Below the pieces are notes generated by a model. It was not told the origin of the DNA. It did not search any database and saw only the letters and a list, made by a program, of their open reading frames with translations. Positions 1 through 6,674 of a DNA stretch of 7,761 nt are shown here, piece after piece. Position 1 is the stretch's first letter. Every line of letters starts with the position of its first letter. Made by a program: the position numbers and the translations under genes. The stretch lies in contig CAJTZF010000035.1 of the NCBI GenBank assembly GCA_910584245.1, positions 1 through 7,761 of the forward strand, in the 5' to 3' direction. This DNA comes from an uncultured Eubacterium sp. (lineage in GTDB: Bacteria > Bacillota > Clostridia > Lachnospirales > Lachnospiraceae).

Positions 1-2606
1 GTTCCCCCACTACTCCCCGGTTGATTGGTCGGCGTTGTTGTCGGGTCCGGACGGGGCATCTCTGGTGCCGTTACAGTTCCGTCAGAAGAGACAGTGCCAG
101 CATAAGAACACCCCAAAGCAGATGATAGATTCAAATGCAAAGCGGGACGAACAGCAACAAAAACACTGTTGACAACGTAGCCAAATTGACCTATGCGGTA
201 TATGCCTATGGTATCCACACCAGCGGCATAGTCACTATGTTCACCAGGCGACCGGAACCACCAGCAGCCAACGCTTCCAGCACTTCCAGCGCTACCCATA
301 TATCCTGATTTGATCTCCCCGCCGTCCGCCGTGTATTTTGTTTGTTTTGCCTTCCACGCATCATCGTCACTGTAATCTGACGGAAACCCATACGCCGGAT
401 TTGTCACCTCGTCGATCGACAGCAAGTACACCTTGTCTGACGTATCGTTTCCACCTTCCGTGCCATGTTCTGGATTGTCATTGTTTACTACATTTGTCGT
501 GCGTATACCTCTCTGCTCGCTTCCCGAAAACGCGTTATCAAGGAAGTTGTTTGTGCTAAAATCATCTCCCGGCTCGTTCGTTTCCGCCCCATAGCCGTTC
601 AACCAGCTTCGCATCGTACACGTCTTCCAAGTAACATCCGTATTGTTTTTATTATATTGCTGTACATCGAGGTTTTTGTCCGCCAGTAGGAACGCATCGT
701 CACCGTCCACCGACAGCACCCGCCATTTGATCGGCTGCTTCGCATCGTTTTTATGGGCTTTGCCGTCCCCGTTCGTGTCCTCCTGCCAGTAGTTTCCAAA
801 GTAGACACAGTCCCATGTGGTGACTCCACCGCTGTTTACGGAAGGATTCTTGAGCGATATATCATCAGGTTTTTCCGTAACTTCTGGCTGAGGGGTTGCG
901 GGTACTGTCCCAATCTCTTTACTGTCCGAGGTTACTCTACCGGCATATGACCAGCTTGAATCAGATGATAGATTCAAATGCAAAGCGGGGCGAACAGCGA
1001 CACGATCATAGCTGACATAGTTGCCATAGCTGCCTACGCGTCCATCGTAATCCACACTGGCGGCCAATTGACTACCGATGCCAGGCGATCGAGGCCACCA
1101 GTAGTCAGCGTTTCCAGTGCTGAACATAAACCCTGATTTGATCTCCCCGCCGTCCGCCACGTATTTTGTGTTTTTTGCTTTCCTCGCATCATCGTTACTG
1201 TAATTTGATGGAAACCCATACGCCGGATTTGTCACATCATCGATCGAAAGCAGATACACCTTGTCTGATGTATTGTTTCCGCCCTCTGTGCCATACTCAG
1301 GATTGTCATCATTTACTACATTTGTGGTGCGTATCGCCAACCGCTCGCTTCCTGAAAACGCGTTATCAAGGAAGTTATCGTCGTTATAGTCCTTTCCACT
1401 TGTATTGGAGCCAGCTCCGTAGCCGTTCAGCCAGCTACGCATCGTACATGTCTCCCATGTAACATCTGTGTATGTATCATTGTACTTCTGACAGTCCAGA
1501 TTCTTATCCGCCAACAGGAACACATCGTCGCCTTCCACTGACAGCACCCGCCATTTGATCGGCTGTTTTGCATCGTTTTTATCTGCTTTTCCGTCCCCGT
1601 TCGTATCCTCCTGCCAGTAGTTTCCAAAGTAGACACACGACCATGTTGTATTTCCGTTGCTGTCGGTCTGTGGGTTCTGCAATTGGGGCATCTCTGGTGT
1701 CATTACAGTTCCGTCAGAAGAGACAGTTCCAGCGTAAGAGCACCCCAAAGCAGATGATAGACTCAAATGCAAAGCGGGCCGCGCGGCTTTAATAAGGTTG
1801 CTGTAGACATAGTCGCCAAACCGGTCCACGTCCACGTAGTTATCAATACCTACATAGGATGCGTCATCACAATTGTGACCAGGCGACCGAAGCCACCAAT
1901 TGCCGTTTCCGGCGTACTCTCCGTCTGTAGCTGTATAAGTTCCCTGTGCTTTGGTATACTCTGTATTTTTTGCTTTTCTGCTTTCATCATGCTTACTGTC
2001 ATCCGACGAAAATCCATATGCCGGATTTGTTACCTCGTCAATCGAAAGCAGATACACCTTGTCTGACGTATTGCTTCCTCCCTCCGTGCCATGCGCAGGA
2101 TTGTCATCATTTACTACATTTGTGGTGCGTATCGCCGACTGCTCGCTTCCTGAAAACGCGTTATCAAGGAAATTATCGTCGCTATAGTCCTTTCCACTTT
2201 TATTGGAGCCAGCTCCGTAGCCATTCAGCCAGCTGCGCATCGTACATGTCTCCCATGTGACGTCGGTTTTAGTATCATTGTACTGCTGGCCGTCTAAGTT
2301 TTTATCCGCTAACAGGAACACATCGTCACCGTCCACCGACAGCACGCGCCACTTGACCGGCTCCTTTTTATCCTTTTTATCTGCCACGCCATCGCCATTC
2401 GTATCATTCTGCCAGTAGTCTCCAAAGTAGACACACGACCATGTGGTGTTGCCGTTGCTGTCGGTCTGTGGGTTCTGCAGCATGTCTGATATACCTGTCG
2501 AAGAGTTTGCTGCCTGACTCTTCTTTTCCTGTCCAATCGGCAGAGTCCCCACCAGCAATGCTGCTATTACAATCATCACCACACTATGTTTTCTTAGTTT
2601 TTTCAT
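1..2606 (-). CDS. Three-module DUF6273 secreted/surface protein, C-terminus beyond the window
   Basis: The frame is open from ATG 2606 to the left edge: 868 codons with no stop. AGGAG lies 6 nt upstream of the ATG. Residues 1-33 form a signal peptide (basic MKKLRK, hydrophobic VVMIVIAALLVG, AxA-like QAA), so the protein should be exported. Three DUF6273 modules follow at about 43-300, 309-560 and 585-840. Each has W-x-C-V-Y-F-G-x-Y-W-Q, an acidic D-T-N-G-D-G-K/V-A-D segment (D-T-N-G-D-G-K-A-H in module 3), W-R-V-L-S-V, T-C-T-M-R-S-W-L-N-G-Y-G, S-D-K-V-Y-L-L-S-I-D and a terminal R-P-A-L-H-L. The W-W-x-R-S-P-G motifs start at residues 237, 503 and 782, and a variable stretch follows each. Module 2 is the most divergent (WWPRSPG) and its linker to module 3 differs from the other linkers. 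The visible end is a Thr/Pro-rich linker almost identical to that of the upstream gene, so a Big2/Fn3-type tail probably lies outside the window. The gene is 33 nt downstream of the preceding frame, with no terminator between, so it is likely cotranscribed. DUF6273 has no settled function; ligand binding at the cell surface is inference. Confidence 0.85.
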   Translation of the reverse strand, partial: MKKLRKHSVVMIVIAALLVGTLPIGQEKKSQAANSSTGISDMLQNPQTDSNGNTTWSCVYFGDYWQNDTNGDGVADKKDKKEPVKWRVLSVDGDDVFLLADKNLDGQQYNDTKTDVTWETCTMRSWLNGYGAGSNKSGKDYSDDNFLDNAFSGSEQSAIRTTNVVNDDNPAHGTEGGSNTSDKVYLLSIDEVTNPAYGFSSDDSKHDESRKAKNTEYTKAQGTYTATDGEYAGNGNWWLRSPGHNCDDASYVGIDNYVDVDRFGDYVYSNLIKAARPALHLSLSSALGCSYAGTVSSDGTVMTPEMPQLQNPQTDSNGNTTWSCVYFGNYWQEDTNGDGKADKNDAKQPIKWRVLSVEGDDVFLLADKNLDCQKYNDTYTDVTWETCTMRSWLNGYGAGSNTSGKDYNDDNFLDNAFSGSERLAIRTTNVVNDDNPEYGTEGGNNTSDKVYLLSIDDVTNPAYGFPSNYSNDDARKAKNTKYVADGGEIKSGFMFSTGNADYWWPRSPGIGSQLAASVDYDGRVGSYGNYVSYDRVAVRPALHLNLSSDSSWSYAGRVTSDSKEIGTVPATPQPEVTEKPDDISLKNPSVNSGGVTTWDCVYFGNYWQEDTNGDGKAHKNDAKQPIKWRVLSVDGDDAFLLADKNLDVQQYNKNNTDVTWKTCTMRSWLNGYGAETNEPGDDFSTNNFLDNAFSGSEQRGIRTTNVVNNDNPEHGTEGGNDTSDKVYLLSIDEVTNPAYGFPSDYSDDDAWKAKQTKYTADGGEIKSGYMGSAGSAGSVGCWWFRSPGEHSDYAAGVDTIGIYRIGQFGYVVNSVFVAVRPALHLNLSSALGCSYAGTVSSDGTVTAPEMPRPDPTTTPTNQPGSSGG
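150..242 (-). other. Variable region of module 3, three-module protein
   Basis: Residues 789-819 between WWFRSPG and RPALHLNL. It starts E-H-S-D-Y-A-A-G-V-D-T-I-G-I-Y. The flanking linker DNA (1-149) is nearly identical to 3247-3395 in the other gene, so divergence begins sharply at this segment. Confidence 0.7.
993..1079 (-). other. Variable region of module 2, three-module protein
   Basis: Residues 510-538 between WWPRSPG and RPALHLNL. It starts I-G-S-Q-L-A-A-S-V-D-Y-D-G-R-V and keeps the A-A/S, V and G scaffold positions of the other copies, with different residues between them. Confidence 0.7.
1782..1877 (-). other. Variable region of module 1, three-module protein
   Basis: Residues 244-275 between WWLRSPG and RPALHLSL. 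It starts H-N-C-D-D-A-S-Y-V-G-I-D-N-Y and is 3 codons longer than the equivalent in the first gene. Nearly all codons end in T or C at the divergent positions. Confidence 0.7.
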
Positions 2607-2639
2607 AACACTCTCCTTCCCTTATTTCTCACGATCCCG

Positions 2640-3188
2640 TCACTTTATCTTTATTGCACGACTCTTACTCCACGCTCCGTTATATCTTTCTTTTCCGATT
2701 TTTTGATAGGCACGGATTCTGACATAATATGTTTTTCTGCTTTTAATTCCGGTAATCAGAATTGACTTTTTCTTTTTTCCATATATCCTTTGCACCGTTT
2801 CCATCTTGAAATTCTTTCTCGTAGATAATTGGATCTGGTAACCAGCCACCGATTTATCTGTCGCCCATGAAAAATATATCTTCCGCCTAGACGGCGAATT
2901 TGCTTTTTTAATCCTTACTTGTTTTGGCACAACAGTCAGCGTGATTTTCTTTTCCGCTTGCATATATTCATCCACTGCTTCCGCATGAATCGTGATGACC
3001 GTCTTTCCATATCCTTTCACACTCACTTGTCCCCCCGGGGATATCGTCGCCACTTTCGGTGAGCTACTTTTGTATGTCAGCTTTCCGTCACCTTCTGCAA
3101 TAGCCGACAGTATAAATGGTTTGCTTCCATATGTCTTTGTCAGTGACTTTGCGTAGATATTCTGCGGAATTTTCTTTTCTACTTTCGT
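2640..3188 (-). pseudogene. Detached C-terminal Big2-like and fibronectin-III domains of the upstream DUF6273 protein
   Basis: The 182 codons immediately after the TAA of the upstream gene are open in the same frame and end at TGA 2640-2642. The first ~85 residues have a bacterial Ig-like group 2 pattern (KTYGSKPFILSAIAEGDGKL, then YKSSSPKVATIS, VSVKGYGKTVITI). The last ~95 look like a fibronectin type III domain (SWATDKSVAGYQIQLS, KTYYVRIRAYQKIG, AWSKSRAIKIK). Such tails are common at the C-termini of clostridial surface proteins. The only start codons inside the frame are weak (GTG 3053) and leave half a Big2 domain, so independent translation is unlikely. I read it as the severed end of the 3189-4235 gene. 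Translation here would need readthrough or reversion of the stop. Confidence 0.8.
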
Positions 3189-4235
3189 TTAATTCGCCCC
3201 AGGTGATACTCCCGGGTTCACACTGGTATTTGGTCCCGCTGCAGCGGTTCCCCCGGTACTCCCCGGTTGATTGGTCGGCGTTGTTGTCAGGTTCGGGCGG
3301 GGCGTCTCTGGTGCCGTTACAGTTCCGTCAGAAGAGACAGTGCCAGCGTAAAAGCACCCCAAAGCAGATGATAGATTCAAATGCAAAGCCGGGCGCACAG
3401 CGGTATGAATGGAGAAGACAACGTAGCCATACCAATACACATAGCCATTGTGATGTTCAGTGGATGCGTATCTACTATCACCACCTGGCGACCGAAGCCA
3501 CCAGCCATTTGCCCATGTTCCTTGCACTTTTGCATATTCTGTATCATTTGCCCTTCTGCCTTCATCATACTTACTGTCATCCGACGCAAACCCATACGCC
3601 GGATTCGTCGCCTCGTCAATCGACAGCAGATACACCTTGTCTGACGTATTGTTTCCGCCCTCCGTGCCATACTCAGGATTGTCATCATTTACTACATTGG
3701 TAGTGCGTATCGCCGACTGCTCGCTTCCTGAAAACGCATTATCAAGGAAGTTATCATCGCTGTAGTCCTTTCCACTTGTATTGGCGCTAGCTCCGTAGCC
3801 GTTCAGCCAGCTGCGCATCGTACACATCTCCCATGTGACGCCCGTATCTGTATCATTGTACTTCTGGCAGTCCAGGTTCTTATCCGCCAACAGGAACACA
3901 TCGTCACCGTCCACCAACAGCACGCGCCATTTGATCGGCTGCTTCGCATCATTTTTATCTGCTTTGCCGTCCCCGTTCGTATCCTCCTGCCAGTAGTTTC
4001 CGAACCAGATACAGTCCCATGTGGTGACGCCATTTTCCATAGTTGGATTTTTCAGCTCCTTTTTCTCACTTGTTCCCGGCGCCACTTCCTGAGTAGTCTT
4101 GATAAAGCGGGGATTCCTGAGTGTAATCTGCTCCGCCGCACGACTTTTCACTCCTGTTCCTATAGGTAGGAGACCTGTCAGCAAGGTCACCGCCAGAAGC
4201 AAAGCCAGTGATCGTTCACTTACTTTTCTCTTCAT
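3189..4235 (-). CDS. Single-module DUF6273 secreted protein, truncated by an in-frame stop
   Basis: This is a 348-residue frame from ATG 4235; AGGAG lies 10 nt upstream. Residues 1-34 are a signal peptide (basic start, hydrophobic SLALLLAVTLLTGLLPIG, then SRAA). One DUF6273 module spans about 62-305, with WFGNYWQ, the D-T-N-G-D-G-K segment, TMRSWLNGYG, DKVYLLSIDE, WWLRSPG at 245-251, a variable stretch at 252-280 and RPALHLNLSS. Residues 310-348 are a Thr/Pro/Gly-rich linker. The frame ends in TAA (3189-3191) inside this linker, and the codons after it continue in the same frame into a Big2/Fn3-like tail (2640-3188). One base change (for example CAA to TAA) would give a 531-residue protein, so the present product probably lacks its C-terminal domains. 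It is the first gene of the operon, directly behind the putative invertible promoter. Module identity is confident; a surface role is inference. Confidence 0.87.
   Translation of the reverse strand: MKRKVSERSLALLLAVTLLTGLLPIGTGVKSRAAEQITLRNPRFIKTTQEVAPGTSEKKELKNPTMENGVTTWDCIWFGNYWQEDTNGDGKADKNDAKQPIKWRVLLVDGDDVFLLADKNLDCQKYNDTDTGVTWEMCTMRSWLNGYGASANTSGKDYSDDNFLDNAFSGSEQSAIRTTNVVNDDNPEYGTEGGNNTSDKVYLLSIDEATNPAYGFASDDSKYDEGRRANDTEYAKVQGTWANGWWLRSPGGDSRYASTEHHNGYVYWYGYVVFSIHTAVRPALHLNLSSALGCFYAGTVSSDGTVTAPETPRPNLTTTPTNQPGSTGGTAAAGPNTSVNPGVSPGAN
3396..3482 (-). other. Variable region of the DUF6273 module in the first gene
   Basis: This segment covers residues 252-280 between WWLRSPG and RPALHLNL. 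It reads G-D-S-R-Y-A-S-T-E-H-H-N-G-Y-V-Y-W-Y, rich in aromatic residues, His and Asn. Flanking DNA matches the other three modules closely, while this stretch aligns only at a few Ala/Gly/Val/Tyr scaffold positions. Confidence 0.7.
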
Positions 4236-4267
4236 GTTCGTAGTTCTCCTTTTGATTGATACCTATG

Positions 4268-4287
4268 TCAAAAAATGTACTTTTTGA
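4268..4287. repeat. Palindromic recombination-site candidate A (operon side)
   Basis: TCAAAAAATGTACTTTTTGA has 7-bp inverted arms around a 6-bp centre. Its reverse complement matches site B (5897-5916) at 18 of 20 positions, differing only by TT versus CC, and the match extends two bases further on one flank. A ~26-bp near-palindrome with a short asymmetric centre is the usual form of a serine-invertase crossover site. It lies in the 5' untranslated region of the DUF6273 operon. Confidence 0.6.
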
Positions 4288-4295
4288 TAGTTGAA

Positions 4296-4336
4296 AGATT
4301 ATAGAATATTTTACCATATTTTTAATGTTGGTGCAA
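4296..4336 (-). promoter_or_regulatory. Sigma-A-like promoter driving the DUF6273 operon
   Basis: On the minus strand, TTGCAC (4336-4331) and TAAAAT (4313-4308) are separated by exactly 17 nt. A perfect TATAAT also sits at 4303-4298 as an alternative -10 box, with only a weak ATTAAA at its -35 position. Either would start transcription about 60 nt upstream of the ATG at 4235 and read through the palindromic site at 4268-4287. The promoter is inside the putative invertible segment, on the operon side of the IS3 insertion, so it is intact and points at the genes. Confidence 0.6.
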
Positions 4337-4360
4337 TAAAATTTGTGAACTTCTTTGGAT

Positions 4361-4386
4361 TGGGAGTGCGGACATTTTCCCGGACT
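4361..4386 (+). repeat. IS3 left terminal inverted repeat
   Basis: It pairs with 5785-5810, with mismatches only at positions 5 and 21 of 26. It starts TGGGAG and shares the GTGCGGACATTTTCC core. Confidence 0.85.
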
Positions 4387-4417
4387 CCCTAAGGGCTCCG
4401 AAAGGAGCTGAATCACA

Positions 4418-5782
4418 ATGTATTCACAAGAAATCGACATTGCACTGCAGGTTTACCATCAGTGCAGGTCAGTGACAGAAACAATCCGTGTTCTGGGCTA
4501 TCCTACTGGAAGATCCCTATACACATGGATTGAAAATGAGGGCATCCCCAAGCCCCCGCGGAAAGAATTAACCCATGTCAACCATCCCTTGAAGTAAAAA
4601 TGGACGCATTACACCGTTGTTCTGAGCTGGGAGAAAGTATAAAATCAGTATCAGAGGAGATCGGATACACCAGGGCGAGTATATATGCCTGGCGGAAAAA
4701 ATATCTCCGCGGAGGTACTGCTGTTTTGAAAAATGATAAAAATATACCGCCGGACACCCTGGAAGAGGAAAACACCCCGGCACCAGCCTATGAGATTGAA
4801 CAGCTCCATGCGCAAATGCAGGATATGCAGATGAAAATTGACATATTGAAAGAAACCATCAATGTCCTAAAAAAAGACCCCGGCATCGGCCAGAGCGCCC
4901 TGAAAAACAGGGAAAAGGCAGTGATCGTCGATGCCCTGAAAGATAAATACCCACTGCCGTCCCTTTTGAAGGGGGGTTCCCTTTCCAACAGCAGTTATTA
5001 TTATCAGAGGGCAGTTTCACGCCATGAAGATAAATACAGCAGCATCCGCAGGAAGATCACAGAATTATTCCATGAAAAATGCGGGACGCTACGGATACCG
5101 ACGGACCCATGGGCTTCTAAATCGGGAAAGGATCACCCTTTCTGAAAAATGGTCCAGCGGCTCATGCAGGAGGACTGTCTTGAGGCAAAGGCCAAAAGAC
5201 GACGAAAGTACAGTTCTTATCAGGGAGAAATCTCCCCTTCTGTACCCAATGTGTTGGAAAGGGACTTCCATGCAGTCAGGCCAAACGAGAAATGGCTCAC
5301 GGATATTACCGAGTTTGCCCTGCCAGCGGGAAAAGTCTACCTTTCACCAATCGTAGACTGTTTTGACGGCATGGTTCCCTGCTGGACAATTGGGACAAGC
5401 CCGGATGCCGCCCTGGTAAACCGTATGCCCAACCAGGCAATCTCCGGTCTGGAGAAAGGTGAGCGCCCCCTTATCCATTCAGACAGGGGATGCCATTGCC
5501 GCTGGCCGGGCTGGATGCTGGATCAGCCGGATGGAACAGGCAGGGCTTGAACGCTCTATGTCAAAGAAAGGATGCTCCCCTGACAACTCTGCCTGTGAAG
5601 GACTGTTTGGCCGTCTAAAAAACGAAATGCTTTATAACAGGGACTGGACAGGCGTCAGCATCCAGGAATTCATTGACATACTGAATGAATATCTGATATG
5701 GTATAACGAAAAGAGAATCAAAATTTCACTTGGAAATATGAGCCCAAGGGAGTACAGACAGAGTCTTGGATTGGCAGCTTAA
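4418..5782 (+). pseudogene. IS3-family transposase, multiply frameshifted
   Basis: ATG 4418 follows AAAGGAG by 10 nt. The first piece (4418-4597, 59 residues, MYSQEIDIALQVYHQ) is a helix-turn-helix. The reading then moves to another frame near 4585, giving LEVKMDALHRCSELGESIKS with a second helix-turn-helix (TRASIYAWRKKYLRGG) and a coiled coil (EQLHAQMQDMQMKIDILKET). Catalytic-core residues are present: Asp in WLTDITEF (5302-5304), Asp in HSDRG (5482-5484) and Glu in SACEGLFGRLKNE (5597-5599). The breaks are: a shift near 4585; one extra A in the A-run at 5075-5079; one missing A in the run at 5145-5149, so RYGYRRTHGLLNRE lies in another frame; and a 7-nt tandem duplication at 5511-5524 after HSDRGCHCRWPGW. 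The last piece ends in EYRQSLGLAA, TAA 5780. No active transposase is expected. Confidence 0.85.
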
Positions 5783-5784
5783 CC

Positions 5785-5810
5785 AGTCCAGGAAAATGTC
5801 CGCACCCCCA
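5785..5810 (-). repeat. IS3 right terminal inverted repeat
   Basis: It begins 2 bp after the transposase stop codon and ends CGCACCCCCA. It is the inverted partner of 4361-4386. Confidence 0.85.
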
Positions 5811-5896
5811 TTCCTAAGATAAAATCTGTAATTTTGCTTTGCTTTTGTATACATATCATGGAAAGTATGTTGTGTTTTTTAGATGAAGAGAATTTA

Positions 5897-5916
5897 TCAA
5901 AAAGTACACCTTTTGA
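5897..5916. repeat. Palindromic recombination-site candidate B (recombinase side)
   Basis: TCAAAAAGTACACCTTTTGA, inside a longer TATCAAAA...TTTTGATA inverted repeat. It is in inverted orientation relative to site A and lies 9 bp past the stop of the serine recombinase gene. As minus-strand RNA it could also fold as a weak AU-rich hairpin after that gene, but no U-tract follows, so a terminator role is less convincing. Confidence 0.6.
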
Positions 5917-5925
5917 TAGTTTATT

Positions 5926-6542
5926 TTATTGCTTTCTGCTTAAGCGATATTCCCTCACCCGCCGATAAAACGTAGCCTGGCTCATACCACATTTCTGTAT
6001 TGCAGCATCCACTCTAATATAACCTTTCTCCCACTTTTTGATAATTTCACCAAAACCCTCCGAAACAGGTGATTCCAGTCTGCTAAACCTGACTCCTCTG
6101 GCCTTTGCCGCCATGATTCCCTGTTGTTGTCTTTTCCATATATTTTCCCTTTCGTTCTCTGCAACAAAAGAGAGCATCTGTAATACCAACTCTGCAATAA
6201 ATGTCCCCATAAGGTCTTTTCCATTCCTCGTATCCAAGAGCGGCATGTCGATCACGCAAATACGCAAATATCAATGCCAATCTCCTTTGTGAGCATACGC
6301 CACTGGTTTTGTATCTCCGCATAGCTGCGCCCCAGGCGGTCAATACTCATGATATAGCGCAAATCTGCCTCTTGTAGCTGTGAAACTAACTTCTCATAAT
6401 TTACCCTGTGAAAGTCCTTACCCGACTGTTTATCCATAAATATATGACTATCGGGGACTGCTGATTTTTTCAGTGCAATCATCTGACGGTCTTCATTCTA
6501 TTCCATGCTTGATACACGGACATATCCGTACATATTATCCAT
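5926..6542 (-). pseudogene. Serine recombinase (resolvase/invertase family), inactivated
   Basis: The intended start is ATG 6542, with AGGAGG 8 nt upstream. Restored, it would be about 202 residues, the normal size for small serine resolvases/invertases. Motifs are present in order: YGYVRVSS with the nucleophilic Ser (residue 11 or 12), ED-RQ, FMDKQSGKDFHR, SIDRLGRS with the conserved Asp and Args, then LSFVAENERENIWKRQQQGI (long E helix), AAKARGVRF and a C-terminal helix-turn-helix (GMSQATFYRRVREYR). Two lesions are visible. Codon 15 is TAG (6498-6500) where the family has Gln (SS-x-x-Q-N-E-D-R-Q). An 8-bp tandem duplication (6254-6261 and 6262-6269) shifts the frame inside IDICV-IDMPLLDTR. 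The gene ends 9 bp from palindromic site B, so it is the natural candidate for having inverted the 4268-5916 segment. A resolvase role for a lost transposon is the alternative. Confidence 0.85.
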
Positions 6543-6583
6543 TTACAATTCCTCCTTACAAAGTGCCACGAACAATAATAATG

Positions 6584-6642
6584 ATCGAGTAGGAGGAATT
6601 TCTCTTAATTGAGAAATTCCTACCTCTCACACCACCGTGCGC
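6584..6642 (-). mobile_element. Group II intron 3' remnant (part of domain V and domain VI)
   Basis: On the minus strand the sequence reads GCGCACGGTGGTGTGAGAGG, then an 11-bp perfect hairpin (6594-6604 with 6611-6621, loop 6605-6610), then CCTACTCGAT. From memory of bacterial group II introns, the 3' side of domain V (GCACGGT...GTGAGAGG), a domain VI stem and a terminal CTACTCGAT are typical. The 5' strand of domain V, with its AGC triad and GNRA loop, is missing, and no intron reverse transcriptase is in the window. The predicted intron/exon boundary is at 6584/6583, about 40 bp before the recombinase start. Confidence 0.6.
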
Positions 6643-6674
6643 CAGACTGTCTAACAATTATATTTAGCAGTCTG
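6643..6674. repeat. Strong hairpin at the intron/IS1182 junction
   Basis: CAGACTG (6643-6649) pairs with CAGTCTG (6668-6674), and CTAA (6651-6654) pairs with TTAG (6664-6667), with one bulged base and a 9-nt AT-rich loop. Outer ACACCA and TGGTGT sequences (about 6629-6686) could extend the stem across an internal loop. It may be the end of the IS1182-type element. Confidence 0.55.

Larger units (their letters stand above)
4361..5810 (+). mobile_element. IS3-family insertion sequence (1450 bp, defective)
   Basis: The ends are 26-bp imperfect inverted repeats matching at 24 of 26 positions: 4361-4386 begins TGGGAGTGCGGACATTTTCC, and the reverse complement of 5785-5810 begins TGGGGGTGCGGACATTTTCC. 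They give the TG...CA termini typical of IS3 elements, and a DDE transposase fills the interior. No clear 3-5 bp target duplication is seen (GGAT left, TTCC right), which suggests age, decay or a later rearrangement. The element sits inside the putative invertible promoter segment. Confidence 0.85.
4268..5916. other. Putative invertible promoter segment, interrupted by an IS3 element
   Basis: The segment is bounded by inverted sites A and B, contains the operon promoter near site A, and abuts a serine recombinase gene at site B. Removing the 1450-bp IS leaves about 160 bp between the sites, a normal size for a phase-variable promoter switch. On inversion the promoter would face the recombinase 3' end, and the sequence placed before the operon (5811-5896) has no comparable promoter that I can see. 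The arrangement is visible; invertibility is inferred. Confidence 0.5.

Noticed and set aside
3116..3703. Long plus-strand open frame (195 codons) opposite the DUF6273 gene
   Set aside because: It is antisense to strongly supported minus-strand coding sequence, lacks a ribosome site and has low-complexity His/Cys/Pro content. Similar antisense frames recur over the other modules as a by-product of their shared codon pattern.
4869..4876. A7G run in the IS3 transposase as a programmed frameshift site
   Set aside because: The reading frame is already continuous across it (VLKKDPGIGQS onward), so no shift is needed there.
6498..6500. Recoding of the UAG in the recombinase
   Set aside because: A second, independent frameshift is present in the same gene, so simple inactivation is the more economical explanation.
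6643..6674. Hairpin as a rho-independent terminator
   Set aside because: No T-tract follows directly on either strand; the nearest T-run is about 11 nt beyond the stem on the plus strand.
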